Positions 5,914-12,217 of a stretch of 13,518 nucleotides of DNA are shown here, piece after piece; position 1 is the stretch's first letter, and the number at the start of each line of letters is the position of its first letter. The notes beneath the pieces are model-generated. The model had not been told where the DNA came from, searched no databases, and saw only the letters and a program-made list of their open reading frames with translations. Source of the DNA: Actinomycetota bacterium (GTDB lineage Bacteria; Actinomycetota; Actinomycetes; Nanopelagicales; Nanopelagicaceae). The position numbers and the translations under genes were made by a program. The DNA is taken from contig RFRA01000010.1 of assembly GCA_009924725.1 (NCBI GenBank), positions 1 to 13,518 of the forward strand. Reading direction: 5' to 3'.

Positions 5914-7409
5914 GTAGTTTCAACGCCTTACTCGAAGGTTTCGCTAGTGCCTTAACGCTTTCGAACTTGATGTTCGGACTACTTGGAACATTCCTAGGAA
6001 CACTTGTTGGTGTTCTACCTGGAATTGGTCCAGCGCTTGCGATCGCATTGTTGCTACCAATTACTTACACAGTTTCGCCTTCATCTGCCTTGATCATGTT
6101 TGCCGCTATTTATTACGGCGCAATGTATGGCGGTTCAACAACTTCAATTTTGCTTAATACTCCGGGTGAGAGCGGCTCAGTAATTACCGCATTAGAAGGT
6201 AACAAGATGGCGCGAAATGGTCGCGCTGGCGCAGCTCTGGCAACTGCAGCTATTGGCTCATTCGTGGCGGGCACGATTGCCACGCTCATATTGGCTTTTA
6301 CTGCGCCAACTATTGCGGATTGGGCAATCCAAGTGGGCTCTGCTGAGTATGTAGCCCTTATGTTGGTGGCTTTTTCTACTGTTTCATCGCTACTTGGTTC
6401 GTCGCAAATTCGTGGCTTTATTTCACTTTCAGTTGGCTTAGTTCTTGGTTTAGTTGGAGCAGATTTGCAATCCGGTCTCTCTAGATTGACCTTCGGAAAT
6501 GACGCGGCTCTTGAAGGCATTGAAACTGTAACTGTGATTGTTTCAATCTTCGCACTTGGCGAAGCTCTCTATATTGCTAGCCGATTTAGAGATACTGGCT
6601 GGAAGATCATTCCTATGAAAGGCCGCGCATTGATGTCGCGCAATGATTTGAAGCGATCATGGAAACCATGGTTGCGCGGAACTGCAATCGGTTTCCCATT
6701 AGGAATTATTCCTGCCGGTGGATCTGAAGTTCCTACCTTCTTGAGTTATTCGGTTGAAAAATCACTCTCGAAGAATAAAGATGAGTTCGGTAAAGGTGCA
6801 ATCGAAGGCGTTGCTGGACCAGAAGCCGCAAATAATGCCAACGCTGCAGGTGCACTAGTTCCTCTTTTGGCTCTTGGCTTACCAACTTCAGCGACAGCTG
6901 CAGTTATCTTGGTGGCATTTCAAACCTACCAAATTCAACCTGGGCCACTTCTATTTACTACAAACCCAGCTTTGATTTGGACTTTGATTGCTAGCTTATT
7001 TATTGGCAATACTTTATTGCTGATTCTTAACTTGCCGCTGGTGCGATTTTGGGTGCAATTGTTGAAGATTCCACGTACTTACCTATTTGCTGGAATTGTT
7101 TCTTTTGCCATGTTAGGTGCGTATGCGCTTAATACTTCGACTTTTGATCTTTCGGTGGCAATTGCAATTGGCATAGTTGGTTTCCTATTCCGCAGATACG
7201 GAATGCCAATTACGCCGTTAATCTTGGGCTTGATTCTCGGGCCAAATCTTGAGCTGCAATTCCGAAGAGCGCTGCAAATTAGTGCTGGTGATTACGGAAC
7301 TCTGGTTGCCTCTCCATTATCTAAGATTCTTTATCTAACGCTCTTCCTAGTTATTATCGGGCCTTCGATCGCTAAAGTCAGACGGAAGATAAAGGCCAAA
7401 AAGCAATAA
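5910..7409 (+). CDS. tctA: Tripartite tricarboxylate transporter large membrane subunit (TctA family)
   Basis: The 499-residue protein has the normal TctA length and many hydrophobic helices. It is the channel subunit of the tripartite importer. Family motifs are clear: GVLPGIGPALAIALLLPITY (34-53), YYGAMYGGSTTSILLNTPGE (68-87) followed by the ALEGNKMARNGRAGAAL region, GIIPAGGSEVPTFLSYSVEK (265-284), and GPEAANNANAAGALVPLLAL (303-322) with GLPTSATAA. The start is GTG 5910, overlapping the tctB end (ATGTGA), with AAGGGG about 6 nt upstream. An ATG at 5908 is in the tctB frame and is followed at once by a stop. The C-terminus is a basic tail (RRKIKAKKQ), probably cytoplasmic. With tctC and tctB it makes a complete transporter; the substrate is unknown. 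Confidence 0.95.
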   Translation: MSSFNALLEGFASALTLSNLMFGLLGTFLGTLVGVLPGIGPALAIALLLPITYTVSPSSALIMFAAIYYGAMYGGSTTSILLNTPGESGSVITALEGNKMARNGRAGAALATAAIGSFVAGTIATLILAFTAPTIADWAIQVGSAEYVALMLVAFSTVSSLLGSSQIRGFISLSVGLVLGLVGADLQSGLSRLTFGNDAALEGIETVTVIVSIFALGEALYIASRFRDTGWKIIPMKGRALMSRNDLKRSWKPWLRGTAIGFPLGIIPAGGSEVPTFLSYSVEKSLSKNKDEFGKGAIEGVAGPEAANNANAAGALVPLLALGLPTSATAAVILVAFQTYQIQPGPLLFTTNPALIWTLIASLFIGNTLLLILNLPLVRFWVQLLKIPRTYLFAGIVSFAMLGAYALNTSTFDLSVAIAIGIVGFLFRRYGMPITPLILGLILGPNLELQFRRALQISAGDYGTLVASPLSKILYLTLFLVIIGPSIAKVRRKIKAKKQ

Positions 7410-7426
7410 CGAGTTAGGTGATTTCA

Positions 7427-8578
7427 GTGCGCATGCCAAAGTGGATCGTGATCTTGTTAATAAGTTCATCATCGACTTTAGCCAGCGTTTCACTGATTCG
7501 CCCAATGATTACTTATCGGGCGCTAGAAATCGGTGCAACTCCTGCACAAATTGGTGTGCTAGGAGCGGTGTATGCCCTCTTCCCAATTGTGTTGGCTTTG
7601 TTTTTGGGTAAGAACGTTGGTCGGTTTGGTGAAGCAAAATACATAGTCTTTGGTGCATCAACTATGTTTCTACTGGCGATTGGTTTTGCTTTTATCAATA
7701 CTCTCCTTTTGCTGATGGTCGCGACTGCTGCAATTGGAATTTCACACTTAATTGGCGTGGTCGGGGGACAGACCATGATTTCAACCCGTAGTCCCAACGA
7801 TAAACTAGATGGCTTCTTTGGCTACTACGCTTTCGGAGCTTCGCTAGGCCAAATGGTTGGCCCACTAGTTGGCGGCGTAGTTGCTGGTTCTAATGGCGTA
7901 CTACCCAAATCAACTTCTACCGGATTTCTTGCGGCAGCAGGACTAGCGTTGATTGCATTGTTACCAACTTTTTATTGGCGTAATCAGAAAATTGCTATCG
8001 AACAAAGTGTGAATGAGGGTGGAACATTTACTGCCGCAGTTTCAATGCTTAAGCAACCTGGCATGGGCAAGGCGATTTATATTTCACTTGCAGTTTCATC
8101 TGCTGTTGATGTCCTAATTGTTTTCTTGCCACTCTTCGGCACGGAGAATAACTTTTCGCCATTTGCAGTTGGTGTTATTTTGGCGATCCGTGCTGGTACG
8201 TCGATGTTCTCGCGTATCTTCTTGGGTGCTATTGCGCAAAAATTAGGGTCACATTTCTTAATGGTCAGCAGCATCATTGCATCCACCATCTTTTGCGCCG
8301 CCATGTTCTTCGCTCGCACCCCAATTTCGCTCGGTATCGCTGTGGCAATCGCTGGCTTTGCCCTCGGCGTTGGCCAGCCTTTAACCATGTCGCTGGTCTC
8401 TCGTATTGCCCGCCCGCAAGATCGGGCGCTAGCCATTTCGGCCCGATTGACGGCAAATCGGGTGGGTCAGTTCGTGGTTCCGGCCTCAGCGGGTGCCATT
8501 GCTGGGGCAGCAGGGGCTGGATCGGTCTTTTTGGGGCTGGCTGCGCTGTTGGCCAGCTCGATATTCACAGCCCTGTGA
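7427..8578 (+). CDS. Major facilitator superfamily transporter
   Basis: This is a 383-residue, ~12-helix membrane protein of MFS type. The loop between helices 2 and 3 carries a degenerate motif A, LGKNVGRFGEAKYI (residues ~60-73), where the family usually has G-x-x-x-D-R-x-G-R. I prefer the GTG at 7427 because AGGTGA at 7416-7421 is then spaced as a Shine-Dalgarno. GTG 7418 and ATG 7433 are alternatives. It lies 17 nt after tctA and ends the transporter cassette, so it may move a related compound in or out. The protein stops right after its last hydrophobic segment, without a cytoplasmic tail. The last ~300 nt are about 61 % GC against about 41 % in parts of the gene I counted earlier on. 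No substrate can be assigned. Confidence 0.85.
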   Translation: MRMPKWIVILLISSSSTLASVSLIRPMITYRALEIGATPAQIGVLGAVYALFPIVLALFLGKNVGRFGEAKYIVFGASTMFLLAIGFAFINTLLLLMVATAAIGISHLIGVVGGQTMISTRSPNDKLDGFFGYYAFGASLGQMVGPLVGGVVAGSNGVLPKSTSTGFLAAAGLALIALLPTFYWRNQKIAIEQSVNEGGTFTAAVSMLKQPGMGKAIYISLAVSSAVDVLIVFLPLFGTENNFSPFAVGVILAIRAGTSMFSRIFLGAIAQKLGSHFLMVSSIIASTIFCAAMFFARTPISLGIAVAIAGFALGVGQPLTMSLVSRIARPQDRALAISARLTANRVGQFVVPASAGAIAGAAGAGSVFLGLAALLASSIFTAL

Positions 8579-8760
8579 GTCAATCCAGCCAAATTGACCG
8601 ATTTCCCTTATTCTCCCGCTCGCTTTAGACTAACCCTTCGCGTCACTTGCGAATCTTGGGGATTTAGGACTTTTTAAGTTTTAGATAATTTCCAGAATTT
8701 TAAAGTGGCTGCTCCATGCTTATCGACACCGATGAGTTGAATCAGAGAAGAAGGTAACGC
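8579..8760 (+). promoter_or_regulatory. infA upstream region with candidate promoters
   Basis: This 182-nt gap must hold the signals that restart expression of the ribosomal cluster after the transporter genes. Two -10-like elements stand out: TAGACT (8626-8631), with TTGACC upstream but 26 nt away (too far), and TAGATAAT (8682-8689) in an AT-rich stretch without a clear -35. A small hairpin TTCGC/GCGAA (8637-8641 with 8649-8653) lies between them. The infA Shine-Dalgarno AGAAGAAGG ends at 8754. No strong intrinsic terminator for the MFS gene is visible. A promoter here is likely from context, but its position is not settled. Confidence 0.45.
8716..8757 (+). other. In-frame 13-codon mini-ORF just upstream of infA
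   Basis: An ATG at 8716 opens a 13-codon frame, MLIDTDELNQRRR, stopping at TAA 8755-8757, three bases before and in the same frame as the infA TTG. Its last three codons are AGA AGA AGG, which are at the same time the infA Shine-Dalgarno. It could be a leader peptide coupled to infA. However, the purine-rich Shine-Dalgarno alone would produce these arginines, and the mini-ORF has no good ribosome-binding site of its own. I therefore rate translation as uncertain. Confidence 0.25.
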
Positions 8761-8982
8761 TTGGCTAGTAAAGATGGTGCGATCGAAATCGAAGGCACCG
8801 TTGCTGAAGCGCTTCCTAACGCAATGTTTCGTGTGGAGCTAACTAATGGGCACAAGATTCTTGCGCACATCAGCGGAAAGATGCGAAAGAACTACATTCG
8901 TATTTTGCCAGCTGACCGTGTGATCGTAGAACTAAGTCCATATGACCTAACAAGAGGTCGCATTATTTATCGTTACAAGTGA
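8761..8982 (+). CDS. infA: Translation initiation factor IF-1
   Basis: The gene encodes a 73-residue IF-1, the OB-fold factor that occupies the ribosomal A site during initiation and assists IF-2 and IF-3. The sequence is almost the standard actinobacterial IF-1: EIEGTVAEALPNAMFRVELT, then NGHKILAHISGKMRKNYIRI, then LSPYDLTRGRIIYRYK. The start must be TTG 8761. A TAA lies in frame only 4 nt upstream, the next in-frame ATG would remove a third of the protein, and AAGAAGG sits 6 nt before the TTG. A TTG start for this essential factor may lower its expression. It is followed after 16 nt by rpmJ. Confidence 0.98.
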   Translation: MASKDGAIEIEGTVAEALPNAMFRVELTNGHKILAHISGKMRKNYIRILPADRVIVELSPYDLTRGRIIYRYK

Positions 8983-8998
8983 TTGAGGAGTCTGACAA

Positions 8999-9112
8999 AT
9001 GAAGGTGAACCCAAGCGTGAAGAAGATTTGCGATAAGTGCAAAGTTATTCGTCGCCGTGGTCGCGTCATGGTCATTTGTGAGAATCTTCGTCACAAGCAA
9101 CGTCAAGGATAA
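8999..9112 (+). CDS. rpmJ: 50S ribosomal protein L36
   Basis: This 37-codon gene encodes MKVNPSVKKICDKCKVIRRR followed by GRVMVICENLRHKQRQG. It is the normal length and sequence of L36, the smallest 50S protein. It is the zinc-ribbon (C+) form, with C11, C14, C27 and H32 as the likely metal ligands. The ATG at 8999 is preceded by GAGGAG (8985-8990) at 8 nt. The infA-rpmJ-rpsM order is conserved in Actinobacteria and supports the call. A long 186-nt spacer follows before rpsM. Confidence 0.97.
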   Translation: MKVNPSVKKICDKCKVIRRRGRVMVICENLRHKQRQG

Positions 9113-9298
9113 ATTTTCTCAAAGCAGTACAAAAACTAAATAAGAATTGGTTAGTTTCGCAAGAAGTTAATCAAGAACGCGTGGTGCGACTGGGCTAAGA
9201 AATTAGCACAGACCCTTGGACCGGTAGGCCGAGGCTTAAGCGAAAGCTTAGGGTGCATTGCGGCAGCACCTTCCGGATTATGAAAAGGCAGAATATAA
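9113..9298 (+). ncRNA. Candidate structured 5' leader of the rpsM-rpsK-rpsD-rpoA-rplQ transcript
   Basis: The rpmJ-rpsM gap contains a series of potential hairpins. (a) AAACTAA 9133-9139 with TTAGTTT 9151-9157. (b) GCTAA 9194-9198 with TTAGC 9203-9207 around a GAAA tetraloop. (c) CCTTGG 9214-9219 with CCGAGG 9229-9234, with an inner CC/GG. (d) CTTAAGC 9235-9241 with GCTTAGG 9246-9252, again around GAAA. (e) GGTGC 9252-9256 with GCACC 9266-9270. CCGGTAGG (9221-9228) can also pair at 7 of 8 positions with CCTTCCGG (9269-9276), which would give a pseudoknot or an alternative fold. The rpsM ribosome-binding site AAAAGG (9283-9288) lies just after. In E. coli the equivalent gap carries the S4-binding alpha-operon pseudoknot. 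An analogous role here is inference only. Confidence 0.4.
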
Positions 9299-9676
9299 AT
9301 GGCACGTTTAGTTGGTGTCGATCTTCCGCGCGAAAAGCGCCTTGAGGTCGCCCTTACCTATATCTTCGGAATGGGTCTTACCCGTTCACAGAAGACCTTA
9401 GCGGCAACTGGCATTAGCCCAGATGTGCGCGTTAAGGATCTACAAGAACCAGAACTCGCAAAGCTTCGTGAATATATCGAGGCTAACTTTAAGATTGAAG
9501 GCGATCTACGCCGCGAAATCGCAGGCGACATTCGTCGTAAAGTTGAAATTCAAAGCTACCAAGGTATTCGTCACCGCAAGGGACTTCCTGTTCGTGGTCA
9601 GCGCACTCATACAAACGCTCGTACCCGTAAGGGACCACGTAAGGCAATTGCAGGTAAGAAGAAGGTGACTAAGTAA
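9299..9676 (+). CDS. rpsM: 30S ribosomal protein S13
   Basis: The gene encodes a 125-residue S13, a 30S head protein that contacts the P-site tRNA and forms intersubunit bridges. The N-terminal MARLVGVDLPREKRLEVALT, the helix-hairpin-helix region YIFGMGLTRSQKTLAATGI, and the basic C-terminal tail with SYQGIRHRKGLPVRGQRTHT and NARTRKGPRKA are all as in the family. The ATG at 9299 is preceded by AAAAGGCAG after the putative structured leader. The TAA overlaps the rpsK ATG (TAATG), with a GAAGGTGA ribosome-binding site for rpsK inside the rpsM end. It is the first gene of the alpha-operon-like unit. Confidence 0.98.
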   Translation: MARLVGVDLPREKRLEVALTYIFGMGLTRSQKTLAATGISPDVRVKDLQEPELAKLREYIEANFKIEGDLRREIAGDIRRKVEIQSYQGIRHRKGLPVRGQRTHTNARTRKGPRKAIAGKKKVTK

Positions 9677-10107
9677 TGGCCGCTCCTAAATCAAAGACCG
9701 CTGCTACCGCTAAAGGCGGCGCAAAGGGCAAAGTTAAGCTGCGTAAGAAAGAGAAGAAGAACGTTGCTGTTGGACAGGCTTACATCAAGTCAACCTTCAA
9801 CAACACGATCATCTCTATTACAGATCCAACCGGCGCTGTTATCTCTTGGTCATCATCTGGCCAAGTTGGTTTCAAGGGCTCACGTAAGTCAACACCTTTC
9901 GCAGCGCAGCTTGCAGCAGAAGCAGCAGCTCGTCGCGCGCAAGAGCATGGCTTAAAGAAAGTTGATGTTTTCGTAAAGGGCCCAGGCTCTGGTCGCGAAA
10001 CTGCAATTCGTTCATTACAAGCAGCCGGTCTTGAAGTTGGAGCCATCTCAGATGTAACTCCAGCTCCTCACAACGGTTGCCGTCCATGCAAGCCACGCCG
10101 AGTTTAA
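9676..10107 (+). CDS. rpsK: 30S ribosomal protein S11
   Basis: This 143-residue S11 is a 30S platform protein near the E-site and the Shine-Dalgarno helix. A lysine/alanine-rich N-terminal extension of ~28 residues precedes the core, which begins GQAYIKSTFNNTIISITDPT. Other conserved blocks are AAQLAAEAAARRAQEHGLKK, VDVFVKGPGSGRETAIRSLQ and the C-terminal DVTPAPHNGCRPCKPRRV. The start overlaps the rpsM stop. A 16-nt gap with a purine-rich AAGGAAGGAAGAG ribosome-binding site leads to rpsD. Confidence 0.98.
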   Translation: MAAPKSKTAATAKGGAKGKVKLRKKEKKNVAVGQAYIKSTFNNTIISITDPTGAVISWSSSGQVGFKGSRKSTPFAAQLAAEAAARRAQEHGLKKVDVFVKGPGSGRETAIRSLQAAGLEVGAISDVTPAPHNGCRPCKPRRV

Positions 10108-10123
10108 GGAAGGAAGAGAATAA

Positions 10124-10750
10124 ATGGCTCGTTATACCGGAGCAGACTGCAAGCGTTGCCGTCGCGAAAAAGTAAAGCTCTTCCTTAAGGGCGCAAAGTG
10201 CGATGGACCAAAGTGTCCGATCGAATCACGTCCTTATCCACCAGGACAACACGGCCGTGGTCGTGCCAAGGAATCTGAATACCTATTACAGATGCGCGAA
10301 AAGCAAAAGTGCGCACGTATTTACGGCGTTCTAGAAAAGCAATTCCGTGGTTACTACGAAGAAGCTAACCGTAAGCAAGGCAAGACTGGTGAAAATCTTC
10401 TGGTAATCCTTGAAACACGTCTAGATAACGTCGTCTTCCGCGCTGGCTTTGCAAAGAGCCGCGACATGGCACGTCAGCTAGTTCGTCACGGACACTTCTT
10501 GGTAAATGGCAAGAAGGTAAACATTCCTTCATTCCGTGTTTCAGCGATGGACATCATTGATGTTCTACCAAAGTCACTAGACCTAACCCCGTTCATTGTG
10601 GCTAGCGCCGAACTTGGCGAAAAGTCAGTTCCAGCCTGGATGGAAGTTGTTGGTTCGCAGATGCGCATCATCGTTCACTCCACACCAGCTCGATCAATTA
10701 TCGACACCCAAGTTGAAGAGCAGTTAATCGTCGAACTTTATTCCAAGTAA
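10124..10750 (+). CDS. rpsD: 30S ribosomal protein S4, zinc-binding form
   Basis: The gene encodes a 208-residue S4, which nucleates 30S assembly on the 5' domain of 16S rRNA. In enterobacteria it also represses its own operon by binding the mRNA leader. The N-terminus holds four cysteines at residues 9, 12, 26 and 31, the zinc-binding (C+) arrangement known from Thermus S4. The family core RLDNVVFRAGFAKSRDMARQ, followed by the S4 RNA-binding domain (LVRHGHFLVNGKKVNIPSFR), is intact. It sits between rpsK and rpoA. If the rpsM leader is an autoregulatory RNA, S4 is the most obvious candidate ligand, by analogy only. Confidence 0.98.
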   Translation: MARYTGADCKRCRREKVKLFLKGAKCDGPKCPIESRPYPPGQHGRGRAKESEYLLQMREKQKCARIYGVLEKQFRGYYEEANRKQGKTGENLLVILETRLDNVVFRAGFAKSRDMARQLVRHGHFLVNGKKVNIPSFRVSAMDIIDVLPKSLDLTPFIVASAELGEKSVPAWMEVVGSQMRIIVHSTPARSIIDTQVEEQLIVELYSK

Positions 10751-10760
10751 TAACCAACCC

Positions 10761-10782
10761 GGTGATCAAATAGTGGATTACC
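10761..10782 (+). promoter_or_regulatory. Small hairpin between rpsD and rpoA
   Basis: GGTGATC (10761-10767) can pair with GATTACC (10776-10782) over 7 bp with one G-T wobble and an 8-nt loop. It lies in the 51-nt rpsD-rpoA spacer, just before the strong rpoA ribosome-binding site GAGGAG (10791-10796). There is no T-run, so it is not an intrinsic terminator. It might tune rpoA translation or mark an RNA-processing site, or it may be chance. Confidence 0.3.
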
Positions 10783-10801
10783 AAGAGAAAGAGGAGCAAC
10801 A

Positions 10802-11815
10802 GTGCTAATTGCACAACGTCCCACCCTCAGTGAAGAAGTAGTTTCCGAGCATCGCTCACGGTTCATCATTGAACCGCTAGAGCCAGGATTCGGTTACACC
10901 CTAGGCAACAGCATGCGTCGTACGCTGCTTTCATCTATCCCAGGTGCAGCAGTTACCAGCATTCGCGTTGCCGGCGCTCTACATGAGTTCACCACTCTTG
11001 AAGGCGTTAAGGAAGATCTCACAGATATCGTGCTTAACATTAAGAACCTTGTTCTTTCATCAGATAACGATGAACCAAGCGTTCTATACATCCGTAAGAC
11101 TGGTGCTGGTCCCGTAACTGGCGCCGACATTGCAGTTCCTACTGGCGTTGAAGTACATAACCCAGAGCTACACATTGCAACACTTAACGATAAAGCGAAC
11201 CTCGAAATCGAACTAACAGTCGAGCGCGGTCGCGGTTATGTAACTGCAGTTCAGAACAAGCAAGCTGGGGCAGAGATTGGCCGTATTCCGGTTGACTCTA
11301 TCTACTCACCTGTTTTGAAAGTTACTTACAAAGTTGAAGCTACTCGTGTTGAGCAGCGCACCGACTTCGATCGTTTAGTAATCGATGTTGAAGCTAAGCC
11401 ATCAATGAAGCCACGCGATGCAGTTGCATCAGCTGGTAAGACTTTGGTTGAACTATTCGGTCTTGCACGCGAATTAAATCTAGATGCTGAAGGAATCGAA
11501 ATGGGGCCATCTGTTATGGATGCAGCTCTTGCCGCTGACTTAGCACTTCCAATCGAAGACCTAGATCTAACAGTTCGCTCATACAACTGCTTGAAGCGCG
11601 AAGGCATTCACACAGTTGGTGAACTAGTAAATCGCTCAGAAGCTGATCTACTAGATATCCGTAACTTTGGTTCAAAGTCAATCGATGAGGTCAAGGCAAA
11701 GTTGGTCTCAATGGGAATGTCACTTAAGGACAGCCCAGCTGGTTTCGATCCAACTAAGCACCAGAACTACAACGCAGCTGTTGACGATGATTTCGTTGAA
11801 GCAGATCAGGCCTAG
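10802..11815 (+). CDS. rpoA: DNA-directed RNA polymerase subunit alpha
   Basis: This 337-residue protein has the two-domain alpha architecture. The N-terminal dimerisation/assembly domain (about 1-230) includes GFGYTLGNSMRRTLLSSIPG (29-48). The C-terminal DNA-binding domain (about 253-310) includes VRSYNCLKREGIHTVGELVN (258-277) and NFGSKSIDEVKAKL (288-301). R259 corresponds to the E. coli R265 that contacts UP elements. A ~27-residue acidic tail follows. The start is GTG 10802, with GAGGAG 5 nt upstream; the protein then begins MLIAQRPTLSEEVVSEHRSR, as in other Actinobacteria. It lies in the usual rpsD-rpoA-rplQ order and has normal length. Confidence 0.98.
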   Translation: MLIAQRPTLSEEVVSEHRSRFIIEPLEPGFGYTLGNSMRRTLLSSIPGAAVTSIRVAGALHEFTTLEGVKEDLTDIVLNIKNLVLSSDNDEPSVLYIRKTGAGPVTGADIAVPTGVEVHNPELHIATLNDKANLEIELTVERGRGYVTAVQNKQAGAEIGRIPVDSIYSPVLKVTYKVEATRVEQRTDFDRLVIDVEAKPSMKPRDAVASAGKTLVELFGLARELNLDAEGIEMGPSVMDAALAADLALPIEDLDLTVRSYNCLKREGIHTVGELVNRSEADLLDIRNFGSKSIDEVKAKLVSMGMSLKDSPAGFDPTKHQNYNAAVDDDFVEADQA

Positions 11816-11824
11816 GAGAGAAAA

Positions 11825-12190
11825 ATGCCAAAACCAACTAAAGGTCCTCGCTTGGGCAGTGGCCCATCACACGAGCGCCACATTCTAGGAACTCTTGCAG
11901 AGCAACTATTTGAGCACGGCAAGATCACTACAACTGAAGCAAAGGCAAAGCGTCTTCGTCCATTGGCCGAGAAGCTAATTACTTTTGCAAAGAAGGGTGA
12001 CCTCGATGCTCGTCGTCGCGTTCTAGCAACAATTGCTAACAAGGGCGTTGTTCATCACCTCTTTACTGAAATTGGTCCACGTTTTGCAACCCGCAATGGT
12101 GGCTACACACGTATCACCAAAGTCGGTCCACGCAAGGGTGACAATGCGCCTATGGCAGTCATCGAAGTATTAACTGAGAAAGATAACTAA
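11825..12190 (+). CDS. rplQ: 50S ribosomal protein L17
   Basis: The gene encodes a 121-residue L17, a 50S protein close to the peptide exit tunnel. The N-terminus MPKPTKGPRLGSGPSHERHI, the block LAEQLFEHGKITTTEAKAKR, and the C-terminal NGGYTRITKVGPRKGDNAPM are characteristic. The ATG lies 9 nt after rpoA, with GGAGAG upstream. It is the last ribosomal-protein gene of the cluster. The likely transcription terminator lies just downstream but within the first codons of truA. Confidence 0.98.
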   Translation: MPKPTKGPRLGSGPSHERHILGTLAEQLFEHGKITTTEAKAKRLRPLAEKLITFAKKGDLDARRRVLATIANKGVVHHLFTEIGPRFATRNGGYTRITKVGPRKGDNAPMAVIEVLTEKDN

Positions 12191-12217
12191 GCCTTTAAAA
12201 CTTAGTTTTCAACTCAA

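Noticed and set aside
4215..7419. Repeated TTAGGT at 4215, 5404 and 7414 as a shared operator of the transporter genes
   Set aside because: The same hexamer also occurs inside coding sequence (about 3738 and 7115), so three junction copies are not clearly more than chance.
7418..7426. GTG 7418 as the MFS start
   Set aside because: The only Shine-Dalgarno-like sequence (AGGTGA, 7416-7421) overlaps this codon, whereas it is well spaced for GTG 7427. The difference is just three residues.
8293..8628. 111-codon + strand frame overlapping the GC-rich end of the MFS gene
   Set aside because: It is a by-product of high GC in an alternative frame. The MFS frame continues the membrane-helix pattern to its stop.
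8594..8631. TTGACC plus TAGACT as a sigma-70-type promoter for infA
   Set aside because: The spacer is 26 nt, well outside the 16-19 nt range. TAGACT alone is kept only as a weak -10 candidate.
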